Part shown: one piece after another, positions 16,640 through 27,569 of the stretch
Numbering within the stretch: the stretch's first letter is position 1
How the letters are laid out: the number at the start of each line of letters is the position of its first letter
DNA from: Acidobacteriota bacterium
GTDB lineage: Bacteria; Acidobacteriota; Vicinamibacteria; Vicinamibacterales; SCN-69-37
Direction: 5' to 3'
DNA: 64,000 nucleotides
Assembly (NCBI GenBank): GCA_947467605.1
Contig: CANIII010000001.1
Coordinates: 231,120-295,119, forward strand
Made by a program: the position numbers and the translations under genes
The notes under the pieces: model-generated
The model's database searches: none
Told to the model about the DNA's origin: nothing
The model's input: only the letters and a program-made list of their open reading frames with translations

Positions 16640-17166
16640 TCGTCCTCTTCAATAAGCCCTACGGCGTGCTCAGCCAATTCACGGATGAGGCGGGACGACC
16701 GACACTGGCCGACTACATCGACGTGCCCTACGTCTACGCCGCCGGCCGCCTCGACTTTGACAGTGAAGGCCTGATCCTCCTGACCGACGACGGGTTTGTC
16801 CAGCACGAGCTGACAGGGATGATCAAACGCTACTGGGCCCAAGTCGATGGCGAGGTCACTGACGAGGCCCTCGCGCAGTTGGCGTCGGGAGTTGTGCTCA
16901 AAGACGGCGTCACCAAGCCGGCCGAGGTGACTCGGATGCCCGAGCCCGAGTTGTGGCCGCGCACACCGCCGATCCGATTTCGCAAATCTGTGCCGACGTC
17001 GTGGATCGAGTTGAAGATTCGCGAAGGCCGCAATCGTCAGGTCCGACGGATGACGGCCGCCGTGGGATTTCCGACGCTGCGCCTTGTGCGCGCGTCGATC
17101 GGACCGTACGAGCTCGGCACGCTGGCGACGGGCACCTACATCGAGCTCGATCCGCTCGATTCGTAG
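16636..17166 (+). CDS. rluE: 23S rRNA pseudouridine synthase, RluE/RsuA family
   Basis: The 176-residue protein lacks an S4 domain and opens directly with IVLFNKPYGVLSQF, as RluE-type enzymes do. The catalytic motif AAGRLDFDSEGLILLTDDG includes the essential aspartate, and REGRNRQVRRMTAAVG is the family signature near the C-terminus. The likely start is TTG 16636, overlapping the stop of the small membrane protein; the ATG further upstream would add 21 residues that belong to that other gene. RluE modifies U2457 of 23S rRNA in E. coli; the exact target here is inferred. Confidence 0.9.
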   Translation: MIVLFNKPYGVLSQFTDEAGRPTLADYIDVPYVYAAGRLDFDSEGLILLTDDGFVQHELTGMIKRYWAQVDGEVTDEALAQLASGVVLKDGVTKPAEVTRMPEPELWPRTPPIRFRKSVPTSWIELKIREGRNRQVRRMTAAVGFPTLRLVRASIGPYELGTLATGTYIELDPLDS

Positions 17167-17168
17167 CC

Positions 17169-17513
17169 TTACTGTGCGCGCCGCGCCACCGGGTTCTGCT
17201 CAAGCCACTGCGCAATCTGCTCGCGCGACCAGCGGTGGTCGTCGTTCAGGTGCACGATGATCGCCGCGAGAAACAATCGCTTGGTGCATTGCTCACCCGG
17301 GCAGGCTCTGACGGCGTCAAGACAGTCAAAGAACCAATCGAGATCGCGCGTCGGCCGGCCCGGTGTTCTGGGCAGCCGATACATCGCTTCGTACGCGGCG
17401 CCCAGTGCACATGACGCGTTCTGCCCAGTGAAGTAGTCGCCATACGCCTGCTCGGTGCGTTCGTGTGCGCCGTTGCGAATGAACTGGGCCAGTTCTCGCT
17501 CGTCGTGACTCAT
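17169..17513 (-). CDS. Hypothetical 114-residue protein
   Basis: From ATG 17513 the protein is MSHDERELAQFIRNGAHERT followed by a compact, mostly helical sequence with three cysteines (SCALGAAYEA, FFDCLDAV, PGEQCTKRLF) and ends WSREQIAQWLEQNPVARRA. The frame is open upstream, but that region is antisense to the PhoD gene. It converges on rluE with 2 bases between stops. No known family. Confidence 0.65.
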   Translation of the reverse strand: MSHDERELAQFIRNGAHERTEQAYGDYFTGQNASCALGAAYEAMYRLPRTPGRPTRDLDWFFDCLDAVRACPGEQCTKRLFLAAIIVHLNDDHRWSREQIAQWLEQNPVARRAQ

Positions 17514-17571
17514 ACAGCCTCCATGGCGCGGAGTGTAGCAAAGCGGTTTTGACCGGATCCGAAAGGGCCGA

Positions 17572-19164
17572 ATGCGAACACACCGCGATATGCTGCGTCG
17601 CATGGCGGTATCTCGACGACGTTTTGTCACAGGTGGTCTTGCGATCTCAGCGCTCTGGGCCACGCATCTTCGAGCCGACCACAACCTGCGCAGCCTGGAT
17701 GTTCGCGCTGACGCACTGACGTTCTCTGCCGACAACGTCTTCACACTGGGCATTGCCTCCGGCGATCCCTGGGCCGACAGCGTCGTCCTCTGGACGCGAT
17801 TGGCACTCGACCCGACCAACGGCGGCGGCATGCCGCCAGGGCCCGTTGAAGTGAGTTGGCAGGTGGCGACCGACGAGAAGATGTCGAAGGTCGTCAAGCG
17901 CGGCAAGGAGATGGCGACCGCAGAATGGGCCCACTCGGTGCATGCCGAGGTCACGGGTCTCGATGCGGATCGCTGGTATTGGTATCAGTTCCGCACCGGC
18001 GATCACCTCAGCCCGATTGGCCGCACACGCACGCTGCCGAAGGCCGGTGCGCGCGTCGATCGATTGCGTTTTGCGTTCGCGTCCTGCCAACACTACGAAC
18101 AGGGTCTCTACACGGCCTATGGCGCGATGGCGAAAGAAGAACTCGACGTCATCTTCTTCCTCGGCGACTACATCTACGAAAGCGCGCCCATCAAGGACCG
18201 ACCGCGCCTGCACATCGGCCCTGAGCTCACCACACTCGAGGACTATCGCAATCGCTACGCGCAGTACAAACTCGACCCGCTGCTGCAGGCGGCACACGCA
18301 CATGCGCCGTGGATTCTGACCTGGGACGATCACGAGGTCGCCAACAACTACGCGAATCTCATCTCGGTGAAGAACGACCCGCGCGACATCTTCCTCGCAC
18401 GGCGCGCCGCGGCGTATCACGCGTATTACGAACACATGCCGCTTCGGAAAAACTCGATGCCGCATGACGCCTACGCGCAGATCTATCGGCAGTTCCAGTA
18501 CGGCGACCTCGCCTCGTTCTTCGTGCTCGATACACGCCAGTTTCGCGATGATCAACCCTGCGATGACGGCACGAAAGACTTGTGCGAGGCTGCGCTCGAC
18601 CCGACGCGGACGATGATGGGCGCCACGCAGAAGCAGTGGCTCTACAACAACCTCGATCGTTCACGCTCGCCATGGAACATCATTCCGCAGCAGGTGATGA
18701 TGGGTGCCGTCGACCAGGTGTCTGGGCCGGCCACGCGCTATTCGATGGATCAATGGCCCGGCTACTGGGCCGAGCTCCACGACGTGATGGCGTTCCTCGA
18801 ACGTCGCAAACCGTCGAATCCGGTCGTGCTCACCGGCGACATCCACAGCAACTGGGTGAACGATCTGAAAGCTGACTTCCGCAAGCCTGAGTCGGCCACC
18901 GTCGGCACTGAGCTCGTCGTCAGCTCCATTTCGTCAGGCGGTGACGGCAGCGACTTCCCGCAGCGCATGACGAATGTGCTGAAGGAAAACCCGTTCGTGA
19001 AGTTTCACAACAGCCAGCGCGGTTACGTGTCGTGCGTGCTCACGCCGAAGGGCCTCCGCGCGGACTACAACGTCGTGGATGTGGTCAGCAAACCCGACGG
19101 GCATGTGACGACTCGCGCGTCGTTCAACATCGCGGCGGGCAAGCCGGGGGCGGAGAAGGTTTAG
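17572..19164 (+). CDS. Tat-exported PhoD-like alkaline phosphatase
   Basis: The 530-residue protein carries SRRRFVTGGLAISAL, a twin-arginine signal, so it acts in the periplasm or outside. PhoD-family signatures follow: TLGIASGDPWADSVVLWTRL (N-terminal domain), RFAFASCQHYEQGLYTAY, VIFFLGDYIYE, WDDHEVANNY and VVLTGDIHSNW, which supply the metal ligands (Fe3+/Ca2+ in PhoD) for phosphodiester/monoester hydrolysis. Start could also be the ATG at codon 7 or 12. It would release phosphate from organic sources; no Pho box is obvious upstream. Confidence 0.93.
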   Translation: MRTHRDMLRRMAVSRRRFVTGGLAISALWATHLRADHNLRSLDVRADALTFSADNVFTLGIASGDPWADSVVLWTRLALDPTNGGGMPPGPVEVSWQVATDEKMSKVVKRGKEMATAEWAHSVHAEVTGLDADRWYWYQFRTGDHLSPIGRTRTLPKAGARVDRLRFAFASCQHYEQGLYTAYGAMAKEELDVIFFLGDYIYESAPIKDRPRLHIGPELTTLEDYRNRYAQYKLDPLLQAAHAHAPWILTWDDHEVANNYANLISVKNDPRDIFLARRAAAYHAYYEHMPLRKNSMPHDAYAQIYRQFQYGDLASFFVLDTRQFRDDQPCDDGTKDLCEAALDPTRTMMGATQKQWLYNNLDRSRSPWNIIPQQVMMGAVDQVSGPATRYSMDQWPGYWAELHDVMAFLERRKPSNPVVLTGDIHSNWVNDLKADFRKPESATVGTELVVSSISSGGDGSDFPQRMTNVLKENPFVKFHNSQRGYVSCVLTPKGLRADYNVVDVVSKPDGHVTTRASFNIAAGKPGAEKV

Positions 19165-19577
19165 CGCAGCGCGCGCTTGAGGGTGTAGATCGTGCTGCGC
19201 GTGGCGGCAATCGTGCCTACGAGCTCCCATCCCTCGCGGCCGGCGCTGTTGAGTCGAGGCAGAGGATCGGTACCTTCCGCAACAATTTGCTGGGTGTACT
19301 CCCACGACAGACGCACAGGCTCGGTGAGCCGCGAGATGGTCCGATCGTTGAGACTGACCTCAGTGAGCCCGGCGACCGACACGGTCAGTGCGGGGAATCT
19401 TGGATCAACCGTTGCGAGCATGACCGGCACCGATTCGAGGGGTGTCTTGTTGACGACGAAGAACTTCGCCGTGGTGACGGACCCGGCGGGTTGCTGCCGC
19501 GCATAGAGCAGAGACCCGCTCACCAGGATCGCGACGCCCGCCACACCGAGAATTGCCTGCCAGCTTCGAACGAACAT
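19161..19577 (-). CDS. Membrane-anchored DUF4177-like protein
   Basis: The 138-residue protein has an N-terminal hydrophobic anchor or signal (WQAILGVAGVAILVSGSLLYA). Its C-terminal third, LSWEYTQQIVAEG through LNSAGREGWELVGTI and YTLKRAL, resembles the small DUF4177 fold. It overlaps the PhoD stop by 4 bases on the opposite strand. Function unknown. Confidence 0.7.
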   Translation of the reverse strand: MFVRSWQAILGVAGVAILVSGSLLYARQQPAGSVTTAKFFVVNKTPLESVPVMLATVDPRFPALTVSVAGLTEVSLNDRTISRLTEPVRLSWEYTQQIVAEGTDPLPRLNSAGREGWELVGTIAATRSTIYTLKRALR

Positions 19578-19631
19578 AGGAAAGCCTCCGAGTCCATTTG
19601 ACTCGAAGCGCTCGACTTTTGTCTGGCCACA

Positions 19632-22210
19632 TCAATCCGCCCGAAGAGCCTCGGTCGGAGAGATGCGCGACGCTCGGAACGCAGGGAGCATCGTGCCGGC
19701 GAGCGCGCTCACGAGCGACACCGATACGGCAAAGAGCATGGCCACCGCGTCGCCGGGTGTGATGCCGGCGAGCAGCGCCTGCATTGAACGTCCGGCCACA
19801 TACGCGAGGCTCACGCCGACGACCACGCCGACGAGCGCGAGGATGAGGCCGCGCGTGGTCACCAGCCACAGCACCTGCCGCGGCGCGGCGCCGAGGGCGA
19901 GGCGCACACCGATCTCCCGTGTGCGCGCGGAGACCCGAGCAGCCCGTGAAGCCCGACCGCCGCGAGCAGGCATGCCACGCCGGCAAATGCGGCCAGCACG
20001 CGCACCTGCGCGGATCGCGACGCCAGGTCCGTCTCGACAACCGTCGCGAGCGGCCGAACGTCGGCAATGGGCAACTCCGGATCCGCATTCGCGATCACGG
20101 CGCGCACCGCCGATGTCAGCGCAGACGCCTGACGATCGTCTGACATGCGAATCACCAGGTCCTTCGGTGTGTAGAACGTCATCATGTTGTCGAGCTGTTG
20201 CTGATACGGCAAATACACCTGCGGCTCGCTCTCGCGCTCAAGGCCGCGCACACGTACGTCACCCACCACACCGACGACGGTCCGGTCGAAGAGCGCGACG
20301 AAGAACTGCTTGCCGCGCGGATCCTGACCGGGCCAGTGCGCCTTCACGAAACTCTCGCTGACCACCACGACCTTCTGCGCGTTCAGCGAGTCGCTCTCAT
20401 TGAATGCGCGGCCGACGCTGACCGGCACGCCGAGCACGCTGAACAGATCCGATGTGACGTATCGCACGCTCACCGTCGGCGCATCGGCCGGCTCGCGGGA
20501 TTTGCCGGGCAGAAACGCCGGCCAGATCCCGCCGCGCATCGATATCGGCACACCGGTCGTGTAGGCCGCGCCGACCACGCCAGGCAACGCCCGCACCTCA
20601 TCGAGCACACGGCGATAGAACGCGACGCGCGCGGCTTGCGGCGCATACTTCGGCATCGGCAGCGACGTCCGCATTGTCAGCACGCCGGCGGTGCGAAAGC
20701 CGGGATCGACCTGCTGCACCGTCCACAGCGCGCGGATGAGTAACCCGGCGCTGACGAGCAACACCACCGACACGGCCACCTGCGCGATCACGAGCACGCC
20801 GCGCACACGTTCGGTGCGAGCCGACACGCCGGCACGGGCACCGTCGCGCAGTGACGCCGACTGGCGCGCCGCGCGCATGGCGGGCAGTACTCCGAAGCCC
20901 AGCCCCGTCGCCACGGTGACGCCGAGCGCCGTCAACATCATGCGAAGGTCGATGCCCGGCTGCTCCGCAATCGGCAGTGCCGTGGGCACGAGCGTCACAA
21001 TGAGCGGGGTGATGATGATGGCCAGCACGGTGCCAAGGATGCCGCCGAGCAGAGCGATGGCCAGGCTCTCAGTCATCAGCTGGCGCACCAAACGCTCGCG
21101 GCCGGCACCGAGCGCGGTGCGCACCGCCAGTTCGCGTTCACGGGCGGATGCGCGAGCCACCAGCAGACTCGCCAGATTTGTGCAGGCGATGAGCAGCACC
21201 GAGGCCGCCGCAGCGACCAACGTGTAGAGCGCGATCCGCGAGAGTCGTCCGACTTCGTCACGCAGATCGATCAGCGTGGCGCCAACCTTCGCGTTGTCTT
21301 TGGGATATTGCCGCTCAAGCTGCGCCGCAATCATCGTCAACTCAGCGCGCGCCTGATCGTGCGTCACACCCGGCTTGAGTCGGGCCAGAACACGGAGGTA
21401 CAGATTGGTGCGTTCTTCAAACGCATCCGCTTCAAACCGGATCGGCTTCCAGAAGTCTGTCGTGCGCGACGGAAACTGAAACGTCGCCGGCATCACGCCG
21501 ATGATCGTGCAGCTCTCGTTGTTGAGAGTGATGTGTCGACCGACGATCGCCGGATCCCTGCCAAAGCGCAACCGCCAGAGCGCGTCGCTGATGAGCACCG
21601 TGCCCGGCGCGCCCGCGCGGTCGTCGTCGGCTCCAAACGTTCGGCCGCGCGCGGGCCTGACGCCGAGCACACCCAGCAACTCGGCGGTGACGTCCGATCC
21701 ATTCAGCCGCGCCGGGTCGCCCGAGCCGACCAGGTTCGCCGTCTGCCCTTCTGTGTACGCACCCATGCTCGTAAACGAGGCCGCAGCATTCATCCAGTCG
21801 CGATAGTTCGCCGGCGACACATCCATCCGCGCGTATTCCGGGGTGCTTTCCCAGATCTTGACGATGCGCGACGGGTCGGCGAATGGGAGCGGCCGAATCA
21901 GCACATGGTCGGCGATGCTGAACACTGCGGTGGTGGCGCCAACGCCGAGGGCGGTCACGACGATGGCCGCGAGCGCGAAGCCGCGTGAGCGCAACAGGCT
22001 GCGACGCGTGTGTCGGAGGTCCTGGCGCAGGATGTCGGCGTGCACGCGCGCCGCGTTCGCGATCGTGTCGAGGATCAGCGCGATCCACAACGCGATGATC
22101 GCCACCGGCCCACTCCCATCTCGCCGGCGACGTTCGAAGACCCGGCGCATCTCCCCGCCGTATTCATTCCGAAACGACGCGGGATAGAGACGCATCAGCA
22201 GTCGGTACAT
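19632..22210 (-). pseudogene. ADOP-family ABC transporter permease, frameshifted near the C-terminus
   Basis: The long frame (19859-22210) encodes the N-terminal ADOP segment MYRLLMRLYPASFRNEYGGE, a MacB-type periplasmic core, and two FtsX-like membrane blocks (SARERELAVRTALGAGRERL in the first). In the second block the frame ends in unrelated residues after AAVGLHGLLG, while the normal continuation VSARTREIGVRLALGA...SRISPTEALRAD is in another frame (stop at 19632). A 1-base loss (or similar non-triplet change) lies between about 19925 and 19940. This is the TIGR03434-type permease, usually with no dedicated ATPase beside it. The PadR gene is directly upstream. Without the fix, the last two to three helices are lost. 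Confidence 0.85.
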
Positions 22211-22211
22211 G

Positions 22212-22574
22212 TCAGGCTCGTTTCGGTGCGAAGCCGCTCAAGCGGGCCAGCTTGATGAGGTTGGTGAGTCGCTGCGCTTCCGCGCGTGCCACGGCTCGGC
22301 CAAACGGCGTGATCCGGTAGTAGCGTCGCCGTTCATCGTCTTCTTCTGGATCGGGCCGCTCGTCGACTTCCGCCAGTAGACCGTCCTCGAGCATGCGCTG
22401 AATGGAGCGATAGAGCGTGCCGGCGCTGAGTTTGACAGCGCCGTCTGTGCGCTCGGCCACGTCCTGGATGATCGCGTAGCCGTGGCGGTCGTCGTCCGCG
22501 ACGGCCATGAGGATGTGGAACACCGCGGGCGGAAGCGGGAGCAGCATTTCCGGGGTGGGATCAGGAGTCGTCAC
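22212..22574 (-). CDS. PadR-family transcriptional regulator
   Basis: The 120-residue protein is a PadR winged helix: LPPAVFHILMAVADDDRHGYAI, VKLSAGTLYRSIQRMLEDGL and RRYYRITPFGRAVARAEAQR. PadR proteins commonly repress the gene next to them; here the ADOP permease starts one base after its stop. The GTG start at 22574 sits at the predicted transcription start, so the message is probably leaderless and self-regulated through the palindrome just upstream. Confidence 0.93.
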   Translation of the reverse strand: MTTPDPTPEMLLPLPPAVFHILMAVADDDRHGYAIIQDVAERTDGAVKLSAGTLYRSIQRMLEDGLLAEVDERPDPEEDDERRRYYRITPFGRAVARAEAQRLTNLIKLARLSGFAPKRA

Positions 22575-22580
22575 AGCGTG

Positions 22581-22601
22581 AGTATATCCACAGTGGATAT
22601 A
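22581..22601 (-). promoter_or_regulatory. -10 box and palindromic PadR operator
   Basis: A perfect palindrome, TATATCCAC-A-GTGGATATA, spans 22583-22601. Its minus-strand 3' part runs into TATACT (22581-22586), a near-consensus -10 hexamer whose start point would coincide with the GTG of padR. Binding would occlude RNA polymerase, giving autoregulation of padR and the permease. A good -35 is not evident. Confidence 0.75.
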
Positions 22602-22643
22602 GACGACACTTGCCCCGAAAAAGTTAGCTGCTGGTTTCCGAGA

Positions 22644-24287
22644 CTATCTAGACAGCTGAAACGCTGGCTTCGGCGCCGGGGGCAGATCTGCCGGTGGCCG
22701 TGGCAGGTAGAAGCCATTGATATACGGCCACGTTTCCGCCTCGGGAATGCCGACCTTCTCCAGATCGAGGAGCCAGATGTGCGTCGGCCACTGCTCTTCG
22801 AAGACCGGTTGGAGTTCCAGTCGGCCGCGCGCGCTGCCGTTGCCGAACCACTGCTTCCACTTGTCCACTTCCCATTCGTCGAGCACGAGATATGGATGCG
22901 CGCCACGCGCGCTGAAGAACTCGACGGCCGTGTCGAGCCAGGCGGGATCGAGCGAGTCGAACTTCAGCGTCATGCGCTCGCCGTAGTAGCGAATGCTGCC
23001 GCCATGCTGGAGGGCGAAGATGATCGCGTTGGGCTCGGTGTGGTCTCGGACGAGTTGCGCGATGGTGATGAAGCGGCCCTCGCCTTCGTGCACACGGTCG
23101 AATCGTTTGCCCTGGGCAAAGTGCACGCCCCACCAGGCGATCGCAGCAACGATGAGCACGCCGACGGCCGTATGGATCCACCGCCAGCTGCGCAGATGCC
23201 AATCCGGCATGAACAGGCGCCAGCTGAGCGCGACGAACATCCCGGGAAAGAGCGTGAGCAGGAATCTCAGGTACCACCACTCATCCAGTGGCATGAACAG
23301 GAGGTAGCAGCACAGCGTGCCGGCGGCGACGAGTGACAGCAGGAGGGCATTCATCGCGCGCTCGCGATCGCGCCAGACCAGCGGGAACGGCAGCGCCAGC
23401 ATGAGACATCCACCGAGCACGAGCACAGACTCGCTGTCGGTCAGCCACTGCATGTAGTGGGCAACGTTGGTCGGAATATTCGACAGGTGCAGCACATCGC
23501 TCAGGGTGCCGTAGCCAGATCGAAACGGAGATCCGTAGAGCATTGCGTTGAAGGCCATGATCGCAGCCACGCCCGGCGCCGAGCCGAGCGCGAACATCGC
23601 GGCGCGATCAAAGCGGCGCCAGTCGCCAGTGCGCTGCAGGTCCCGGACAATGGTCCACAGCCCGATGCACAGACCGACGAAGATCAGATTCGGACGGATC
23701 GTGATCGCCACCGTCGCGGCCAGGCCGCCGATCAGCGCGTGTTTGCGAGACGGCCCCAAGACGGCCCATGTGGCGGCGGCCCAACACGCGGCAACCGGCA
23801 GATCGGTCATCGGCCACATCGCCATAAACAACACCATCGGACTCAGGGCAGCCAGCGACGCCGCGGCCAGCGCGACACCGACACTGGCGAATCGCAGGCC
23901 GATGCCGTACGTCGCGAGCACGAAGAGCCCACCGAAGAACGGCACGATCCAGAACATCGCGCGATGGCCCGCCATCGTCTTGGCGATCGCCATCAGCACG
24001 GGCAGCCCGGGCGAGTAGATGGGCACGATCTGCCCGCTCTCTTCACCTGGAGCGGGGCGATACCCCATGGGCGAGCCCGTCCATTCACGCTTCGGCCAGG
24101 GAAAGTCCTGCATGAACGGCTGCGAGACGTGCAGATTTCCCGCGCGCCACAACTCGACTTGGCTCAAGTATCCGTACGAGTCGGCACCACTTGCGGTCGA
24201 GGTTCGATAGGTGTGGCCGAACCAGATGACGAAGGCCGCGGCGGCGATCACGACAACATGCGCGGTGAAGCGGAGGTAGCGGCCCAT
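22644..24287 (-). CDS. Integral membrane glycosyltransferase-like protein (GT39/ArnT superfamily)
   Basis: From ATG 24287 the protein has 547 residues. After one helix comes ASGADSYGYLSQVELWRAG, matching the first periplasmic loop of polyprenol-phosphate-sugar transferases with the catalytic acidic residue, then VPIYSPGLPVLMAIAKTMAG and about ten further membrane segments. A periplasmic C-terminal domain contains HGGSIRYYGERMTLKFDS and VLDEWEVDKWKQWF. Such enzymes move sugars from lipid carriers to proteins or lipids. The ORF could be extended 54 codons 5', but that part overlaps the divergent argG and has no protein character. Confidence 0.75.
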   Translation of the reverse strand: MGRYLRFTAHVVVIAAAAFVIWFGHTYRTSTASGADSYGYLSQVELWRAGNLHVSQPFMQDFPWPKREWTGSPMGYRPAPGEESGQIVPIYSPGLPVLMAIAKTMAGHRAMFWIVPFFGGLFVLATYGIGLRFASVGVALAAASLAALSPMVLFMAMWPMTDLPVAACWAAATWAVLGPSRKHALIGGLAATVAITIRPNLIFVGLCIGLWTIVRDLQRTGDWRRFDRAAMFALGSAPGVAAIMAFNAMLYGSPFRSGYGTLSDVLHLSNIPTNVAHYMQWLTDSESVLVLGGCLMLALPFPLVWRDRERAMNALLLSLVAAGTLCCYLLFMPLDEWWYLRFLLTLFPGMFVALSWRLFMPDWHLRSWRWIHTAVGVLIVAAIAWWGVHFAQGKRFDRVHEGEGRFITIAQLVRDHTEPNAIIFALQHGGSIRYYGERMTLKFDSLDPAWLDTAVEFFSARGAHPYLVLDEWEVDKWKQWFGNGSARGRLELQPVFEEQWPTHIWLLDLEKVGIPEAETWPYINGFYLPRPPADLPPAPKPAFQLSR

Positions 24288-24328
24288 CTGCGAGCTGTTA
24301 GTGTTCCACAGTCCGCCTGTATCATTGA

Positions 24329-25672
<1,344 letters not shown>

Positions 25673-25741
25673 CCGTTAAGAACGTGAAGGGCGTGAAGTA
25701 GATCAAATCTCACGGTTGATTGCTATTCGTCGCCAACAATG

Positions 25742-25770
25742 GCTCCATAATGGAGCTACAATGGAACCAT
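25742..25770 (+). promoter_or_regulatory. Operator-like palindromes upstream of the toxin-antitoxin pair
   Basis: GCTCCAT-A-ATGGAGC (25742-25756) is a perfect palindrome. It is followed by ATGG-AA-CCAT (25761-25770), which shares the ATGGA half-site and includes the first bases of the antitoxin ATG. Paired short palindromes at the start of an RHH antitoxin gene are the usual autoregulatory sites for this class. A clear -35/-10 pair was not found; CATAAT at 25746-25751 is a possible -10. Confidence 0.65.
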
Positions 25771-25999
25771 GCCTGTCAGCCTCTCCATCAAAGACGTCCC
25801 CGACACCTTGGCCAAGGCACTGCGTGAACGCGCGGCAGCCAACCACCGCTCGATTCAGGGCGAGTTGATGCACATCATCGAAACGGCTGTTCGGCCGAAG
25901 CCGTTTCGAGCTTACGAACTGATCGCGCGAGCCCGCGCTTTGGGGATTTCATCGCCAAGCGAGTCTGTGGCCATGATTCGAGAGGACCGCGACCGGTGA
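25769..25999 (+). CDS. FitA/VapB-type ribbon-helix-helix antitoxin
   Basis: The 76-residue protein opens with VSLSIKDVPDTLAKALRERAAANHRSIQGE, the strand-helix-helix DNA-binding module of the FitA antitoxins, followed by a C-terminal tail that would wrap the toxin. Its stop overlaps the toxin start (GTGA). It would neutralise the PIN toxin and repress the operon at the upstream palindromes. Confidence 0.92.
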   Translation: MPVSLSIKDVPDTLAKALRERAAANHRSIQGELMHIIETAVRPKPFRAYELIARARALGISSPSESVAMIREDRDR

Positions 26000-26382
26000 A
26001 ACGCGTCGTCCTCGATGCGTCCGCGTGGGCCGCGATGGTCTTCGACGAGCCCGACAGCAATCTGGTCGGCCCGGCGGTGGAAGGTGCTGAAGTACATGCC
26101 CCAACCCTCCTTCGGTATGAAATGGCCAGCATCGCTCTCAAGAAAATCAAACAACAGCCCGACCGAGCGCACAGCATCGCGCGTGCTTTAGCGGATGCTA
26201 GCGGGCCGCGGTATTCAATCTCGTTTCACGACATCGCCCCATCCGATATGACGATGGTCGCTCAGCAGACCGGGCTCAGCGCATACGACGCGAGCTATCT
26301 GTGGCTCGCCGGCTCACTCGGCGCGAACCTCGTCACGCTCGATCGACAGCTCGCCAGAGCATCCGAAGCACTGGAACTCTGA
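25996..26382 (+). CDS. PIN-domain ribonuclease toxin (VapC/FitB family)
   Basis: The 128-residue protein shows the four PIN acidic positions: Asp8 in VVLDASAWAAMV, Glu in LLRYEMASIAL, Asp in LSAYDASYLWLA and Asp in LVTLDRQLAR. PIN toxins cut RNA (often tRNA or rRNA) using Mg2+. Translation starts at GTG 25996, overlapping the antitoxin stop, so the two are coupled. All catalytic residues appear intact, so the toxin is probably active when released. Confidence 0.93.
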   Translation: MKRVVLDASAWAAMVFDEPDSNLVGPAVEGAEVHAPTLLRYEMASIALKKIKQQPDRAHSIARALADASGPRYSISFHDIAPSDMTMVAQQTGLSAYDASYLWLAGSLGANLVTLDRQLARASEALEL

Positions 26383-26480
26383 CCTCTCCTGACACCACGC
26401 TGTCAGCAGCCCTTCTCTACTCTGGCTCTCGTTCGGTCTGGCGCCTGTTGGAGGCGTCGACGTGAATGGGAGATTCAGCG

Positions 26481-26840
26481 ATGGGCAATCCAGTGAAGTG
26501 GTTTGAGGTGACGGGCACGGGCGCAGCGCAACTGCAGGCGTTCTACAGCAAGGTGTTCGGTTGGTCGTTCGAGGTCGAGCCGGGGATGTCAGCGTACGGC
26601 GTCGCGAACACCGGCACGGATCAGGGCATCCCGGGCGGCATCGGCCCGGCGTGGCCCAACCAGAAGCCGTGGGTCACCTTCTACGTGGCTGCGCCCGACA
26701 TCGCGGCGAAGCTCGCGGAGATTACCGCCGCAGGCGGCTCGGTCATCATCTCGCGCACTGAGATGCCGAATGTGACGCTCGCGATGTTTGCCGATCCTGA
26801 GGGCCACGTGATCGGCCTCGTCGAAGAAAAGATCGCGTGA
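26481..26840 (+). CDS. VOC-family (glyoxalase/bleomycin-resistance fold) protein
   Basis: The 119-residue protein has VKWFEVTGTGAAQLQAFYSKVFGWSF at the start, AAPDIAAKLAEITAAGGSVI in the middle and LAMFADPEGHVIGLVEE at the end, one set of paired beta-alpha-beta-beta-beta motifs. ATG 26481 is chosen over an ATG 15 bases earlier because GGGAGA is correctly spaced from it. The ligand or reaction is unknown. A YafY-type regulator follows 13 bases later. Confidence 0.88.
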   Translation: MGNPVKWFEVTGTGAAQLQAFYSKVFGWSFEVEPGMSAYGVANTGTDQGIPGGIGPAWPNQKPWVTFYVAAPDIAAKLAEITAAGGSVIISRTEMPNVTLAMFADPEGHVIGLVEEKIA

Positions 26841-26853
26841 CAGAATCCTGCTG

Positions 26854-27567
26854 ATGCGGCGTGCCGACCGTCTCTTTCAAATCATCCGTCTGCTGCAACA
26901 GCGGCGGACGGCGACCACGGCAGCGCACATCGCCGAGAAGTTGAGCGTGTCGGAGCGCACGATCTATCGCGACATTCGCGATCTCGTGGGCACCGGCACG
27001 CCAATCGACGGCGAAGCCGGCGTCGGCTACCGCATCCGGCCCGGCTACGACCTGCCACCGCTCATGTTCAGTCGCGATGAACTGCAAGCCCTCGTCCTCG
27101 GCGTGCGCATCGTCCGCCAGGTCGGCGATCCCGGCTTGGCGAGCGCCGCCGACGCAATTCTTGAGAAAGTCGGCGCGGTGCTGCCACGCAATCTGAAGCC
27201 GCTGCTCGCAGACACGCATCTCTTCTCCACCATCGGCGCGACAAACGGCCCCGTGCAGAACGCCGGCCTGGACGCGTTCACGGTTGCACGACGGGCGCTG
27301 ATCGATCAACGGCGACTAAGCATCAGCTATGCAGATGCTGCCGGCGCCGAGTCGTCGCGGACAATCCGTCCGCTCGGCGTGTTCTTCTGGGGCAAAACAT
27401 GGACGCTCGCCGCCTGGTGCGAGTTGCGCGCAGACTTTCGCAACTTCCGCCTCGATCGCGTCTCGTCGGCACGACCCATTGGCAAGCCGTTTCGCGATGA
27501 ACCCGGCAAGACCCTGCGCGACATGCTGGCGAAGTACGGGCCGGATGCGGTGAAATTGCTCGACTAG
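26854..27567 (+). CDS. YafY-type transcriptional regulator (HTH plus WYL domain)
   Basis: The 237-residue protein has an N-terminal helix-turn-helix (RRADRLFQIIRLLQQRRTAT, EKLSVSERTIYRDIRDLVG) and a C-terminal WYL-like ligand domain (SISYADAAGAESSRTIRPLG, FWGKTWTLAAWCELRADFRNF). WYL regulators sense small molecules or nucleic acid. It probably controls the VOC gene immediately upstream, with which it seems co-transcribed. Confidence 0.93.
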   Translation: MRRADRLFQIIRLLQQRRTATTAAHIAEKLSVSERTIYRDIRDLVGTGTPIDGEAGVGYRIRPGYDLPPLMFSRDELQALVLGVRIVRQVGDPGLASAADAILEKVGAVLPRNLKPLLADTHLFSTIGATNGPVQNAGLDAFTVARRALIDQRRLSISYADAAGAESSRTIRPLGVFFWGKTWTLAAWCELRADFRNFRLDRVSSARPIGKPFRDEPGKTLRDMLAKYGPDAVKLLD

Positions 27568-27569
27568 TT

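Noticed and set aside
25996..26382. Genomic-island boundary at the toxin-antitoxin pair
   Set aside because: No tRNA, integrase, direct repeats or composition change seen around it.
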